Positions 60,400-64,000 of a stretch of 64,000 nucleotides of DNA are shown piece after piece. The translations under genes were made by a program, and so were the position numbers. The stretch is from Siphonodentalium dalli (taxonomy: Eukaryota > Mollusca > Scaphopoda > Gadilida > Siphonodentaliidae), in NCBI GenBank assembly GCA_032622095.1, contig CP136068.1, positions 117,043,509-117,107,508 of the forward strand, given 5' to 3'. The notes below the pieces were generated by a model that saw only the letters and a list, made by a program, of their open reading frames with translations, had not been told where the DNA came from and ran no database searches. Numbering within the stretch: the first letter of the stretch is position 1; every line of letters starts with the position of its first letter.

Positions 60400-63061
60400 T
60401 AGTCCGGGAGTAATAGTGGTGAAGTAAAAATTCTCTGTTAAAGTTTTTTTTTCTTTTATGGATTGTGATTCTGAGTTGTGTGCATCAATTTCTAGGTGGT
60501 GTGGATTTCTCGCCATTGAGCATTTCATGTAATCCAAAATTGCGTCCAACATGGCCGCCGTAGTATAGAATATGAACTAAGTCAGTTTGATCTGTTTTGT
60601 TGAAAATACACATGTATATACTATTTGGGTGCTATTATGTTATACTACTGGGTTTTTAAAAGAAAAATTGGCACTCCATAAGGAGGATGGCTGCCAAAAT
60701 GGCGACCAGAATATGAAAAATATGATTTTTTTTCACTAATGTCTCCTATATCCGTTCCTATTGTTTTGAAATGGTTGCAAATTGGGCCTTATTTTATTAT
60801 TATTCATATCGTATGATTATTTTCTTAGTACTATGTGTTGTTCTGTGATCTCAGCCACTTCCAATCCCAAAGAACATTGATCTTACAGAACGTGGTATGA
60901 AATTTCCCCGAAAACTCAATATTGGTTCCTGGCCATATTTTAGTGTGAGGTGAAAAGATTTTAACGAACTAAGCGAATGGGAGTATTGCCTATAAAATTC
61001 AATCTCATTACGGTATAAAATGGTTTATGATGGCAGTCAAAATGGAAGTAAATGTATAGAAAATTATATATTTCGCCCTTATGCATTCATATTTCGTGCT
61101 GATAGATGCATGGAAATACTTTAAATATTATACAATAGACGACAATAGGAACATGGAAAATTACACGCACAAGTGGTATGAGGTATATAGTGTTGAAGAT
61201 CAGAGACTCTCGTGTTAAATTTAATTTATTCCAGACTCAACCTTGCATAATTTAGTGCCGTAACCTTAGCTATGTGGCGAGTGCACAATCAATTAATTTA
61301 ATATGATTGGTGCAAACTGACGTGATTAAGCTGGACCCCATGTGCACGGCATTTTGTCATATTTGTCTTTTGGGCAATTATATGAGTAAGTCTAAGACTA
61401 ACTGAAATGAATATTTCCGGAGTTTCAAAAGCTGTATATCATAAAATGTTGCCATGCACTAGTAGATCAGGGAAGTAAATTGAACACAGCACCACCAAAT
61501 GAAGATACATTGGGCTGCCGGTATAATGTAACGGTGTTATCATTACGTACTATTATCACTCACACATGACCAGTATGTGACAAGTTGGGACCATGCGTGA
61601 GTTTATATAGCGTATACCAGGTATAGTTGACCATAGGGTTCTGGACTAACATTTATTCAACATCCTCTTCGTGTACGAAGAACAATATAATTTCCGTGAG
61701 CAATACGATTACAGGGGATGCGACGAATCCTAGTTTCACATATATCAATCTAAATACCTTGTGAAATCACGTAGAACAAGAGCCCGAATACAATGAGATT
61801 TCAACGACAGTTCGAAGACGTGGATACTATATCGCTACCCGCCCCTTTTGCACTGCCGTTACACATTTTGGACGTATAGCGTTGATACGTGTGCTTGTGA
61901 ATGGGCTCGATGTGTTAGCTGTTCGTTCGGTTTCCGTACAGCTGAGTTGTGGTAATTATAAATGAATAAATAAGCACTCCTATCAGATATGATACAATGT
62001 CGTGCTAATTTATATGCAAGCCCACTAATTTTATTTGTGTGCTTGCATTTCTACTTTAGCTACTGCAACCACAGTGGAAACACGTTTTTACCTTACAGTC
62101 CTATGCTATAGTATGTATATTTGGTTTATATGGACACGAACATCTGATCTTATATCTGATCTTATCTTATCAGTAATTAAGTGAAGCCTTTTGGAACACT
62201 ATTTTGGCATGGTCAATTTCAAGTCCTGCATTAGCCAGGTAGGCCTACGTTCAACAACACGCACATGTAACTTGTACCAAATGGTGTCATTGCCAACGGA
62301 AGTCACCTGACTCACATGTCCATTCTGCCTACACATATACGGTCACGTGACCATTCTGTCTACACATACACGGTCAAGCCATTTAAACGTTTTGTGTCAA
62401 ACGAGTAGCAATAGGAACGTGTAGCGAAGAGGAATAATCCAAAATTCTGATAACCATGGAGACGATAACTAGACTATACACATATAGTTTCCATCATACA
62501 TGCATACATACATACTTGTAAATAAAATACACAAGGCAAAGGTGGTTGCCTACAGCCACAAATTCCAAAAAATGTATGGAAGCCCGATTCACTGCAGTTC
62601 CAGGGTAAAATGCATATATACGGTAATAATTTTCTATTTAGTTGGCTGTCAATTATGAATAGGCTGCCGTGACGTAGTTTTATAAATTGAGATTCTGTAT
62701 TAATTAAATTCATATGTATGTCGAATTGTGGTATTCTCTATAACATTTTAATGTTTTTATCAGTTCCATGCTTTCAAACAAACAGTGAGATATAAGACGG
62801 TCTGCTTGTTAAAATGTGTCAGCCAATCAAAGATGTACAGGGTATCAATATGAGAGCTTGGAGTTTCTATATATGAGAGCCTATTCGAGGCAAGCCTCGA
62901 CTCTCATCCATTACCATGTTCAGAAGCCCACGCTATTGACTATGTTCATACTTTTCGAATTAATGATATCGGTTGTACGACACCCTTATAAATAATTTAC
63001 CTTCCTGGATCAAAATCCTAATCTTCTTAAATTCTGATTGAAATTTCGAATCAATGAACAC
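60400..63061. other. Anonymous non-coding part of the right duplicate
   Basis: Collinear with 7,850-10,537. It has the same GGTCACGTGACC and CATA microsatellite landmarks and no supported gene. Confidence 0.6.
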
Positions 63062-63493
63062 CAGTGTTCGCGCTGGACCGAAAAAAACTTTAGCCAAAAG
63101 TTTAGCCAAATGAAAATTTTATTAGCCAAATGAAAAAAACTTTAGCCAAATGTTTTTTAGCCAAATTAAAAAAAACTATGGCCAAATTAAATCATCGTTT
63201 TCTGGTCGGTTCACAATTAATGACTAAAACGTCAAATCTAACAGGCACAGGTAAAATACACAATAATTTAACTAATTTTGATGAACTAGAAATATGTTTA
63301 TCTATCATTTATTAAAAATTTATCAATCTTTATGTGAAAGAGTGATTGGGGGGGGGGGGTGGGTAACCCGGGATTGTCCTTCTTATAATGTCATTAATTT
63401 TGTGTTTTATATCAATATCTTTTTTTAAATCATTAAATGTTAATTATCCTTGCAAAAATATTTAAGTGACATCTGGAAACTAATAACTTAATA
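63062..63493 (+). mobile_element. hAT-like insertion with 8-bp target duplication
   Basis: ATGAACAC (63,054-63,061) and TTGAACAC (63,494-63,501) flank it, and the left duplicate at about 10,520-10,530 shows a single copy. It starts CAGTGTTCGCGCTGGACC, then repeats TTTAGCCAAATGAAAA. CAGTG-type starts and 8-bp duplications are typical of hAT transposons. No matching inverted right end is seen, so it may be truncated or of another class. Confidence 0.65.
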
Positions 63494-63540
63494 TTGAACA
63501 CTTGACATCTTCTAGCACTACACCACTCCCGTGTACGTGG

Positions 63541-64000
63541 TATCGCCAAACCCGAGGGAATCACCAAACCAGAGAATTGCGCATTTGATCAATGAACATA
63601 TCTTCCCACAGATGAAGCTATATATCTCCCAGTTAAATGGTGATATCCACTATTCAAAACATAATGAGCCAAGCGGAATGTTCCTTCAGTGGGATAGAGA
63701 CCATAGGTTGCTCTCACCCCGATAAATTTAATAGAAATTCCGAATCATTTCCGATTTTATCATAAATAGTAGACAATTTTTGACGTTAGGTAGTTCGTTT
63801 GAAAAATAATTATCAGTCATAGATGGCGGATAATGCGTGTATCAATAGAACAAATATATGTTTAATTAACCATAAATTTTCTAGATTGCAGAGCGGTTCG
63901 CAAAAATACTATCAGCGACCAAGTGTGGGTACCCACCATAATTTCGGGTATCAAGGCGGCAGATCGATCCTGCGATGAGATGTCGCCAAACCAGAGCTGT
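63541..64000 (+). repeat. Single arm of the 10.5-13.1 kb inverted repeat
   Basis: It matches 10,546-11,005 and, inverted, 12,650-13,108. It keeps the outer CACTCCCGTGTACGTGGTAT that the left duplicate has lost at 10,545. Confidence 0.85.

Larger units (their letters stand above)
56922..64000 (+). repeat. Right copy of the long direct duplication
   Basis: Collinear with 1-11,005. It preserves empty sites for four inserts of the left copy (near 57,158, 57,897, 58,368, 58,565). It carries one extra insert (63,062-63,493) and the full MITE at 59,897-60,329. It is truncated by the window end. No gene is seen in it. Confidence 0.85.

Overview
The window is a eukaryotic, AT-rich (roughly 60-65% by eye), repeat-dominated stretch with no complete protein-coding gene that I can support. 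Intron-like exon ends, LINE 3' ends, many short TIR/foldback elements, arrays of CA/CATA/AT microsatellites, and two lone exons (an apple/PAN domain and a C-type lectin domain) suggest a marine invertebrate. A mollusc, perhaps a bivalve, is my best guess; this is inference from style, not a match.

Layout. (1) 1-11.1 kb and 56.9-64.0 kb are two direct, diverged copies of one long segment. Comparing them shows where elements inserted: a 2.2-kb TIR element at 242-2,435, TTAA-flanked MITEs, a minus-strand LINE 3' end at 4.85-6.11 kb, and a hAT-like insert at 63.06-63.49 kb. (2) 10.5-13.1 kb is a large inverted repeat. (3) 13.4-14.4 kb is a 1-kb repeat that recurs inverted at 47.8-48.8 kb. (4) 15.4-16.1 kb is a foldback/MITE composite holding an intact (empty) copy of the site used by the big element at 44.6 kb. 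(5) 18.1-18.5 kb holds a secreted apple-domain first exon with an in-frame stop. (6) 19.2-28.1 kb has dispersed repeats carrying paired nuclear-receptor-like DR0 sites around a 3.4-kb degenerate satellite (22.7-26.1 kb). (7) 28.4-43.5 kb is a mosaic of MITEs, tandem repeats and a 2.3-kb near-perfect hairpin (33.18-35.46 kb). (8) A C-type lectin terminal exon lies at 43.46-43.68 kb.

The main discovery is at 44,631-56,834: a 12.2-kb mobile element with split direct repeats in the order A1 ... B1-A2-B2, no target-site duplication, and a frame-broken tyrosine recombinase at 53.4-54.9 kb. The A copies (227 bp) and B copies (182 bp) look identical. The B1/A2 junction has the sequence expected at a circular B2/A1 junction, and the uninterrupted target survives at 15,612-15,635. 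This is the Ngaro-type architecture of tyrosine-recombinase retroelements, but I find no reverse transcriptase in the 12 kb, only nested debris including a LINE fragment.

A second candidate for something undescribed is a paired motif, AAAGAGCGTT twice with starts 42 bp apart around a CArG-like centre. It recurs in several apparently unrelated repeats in both orientations.
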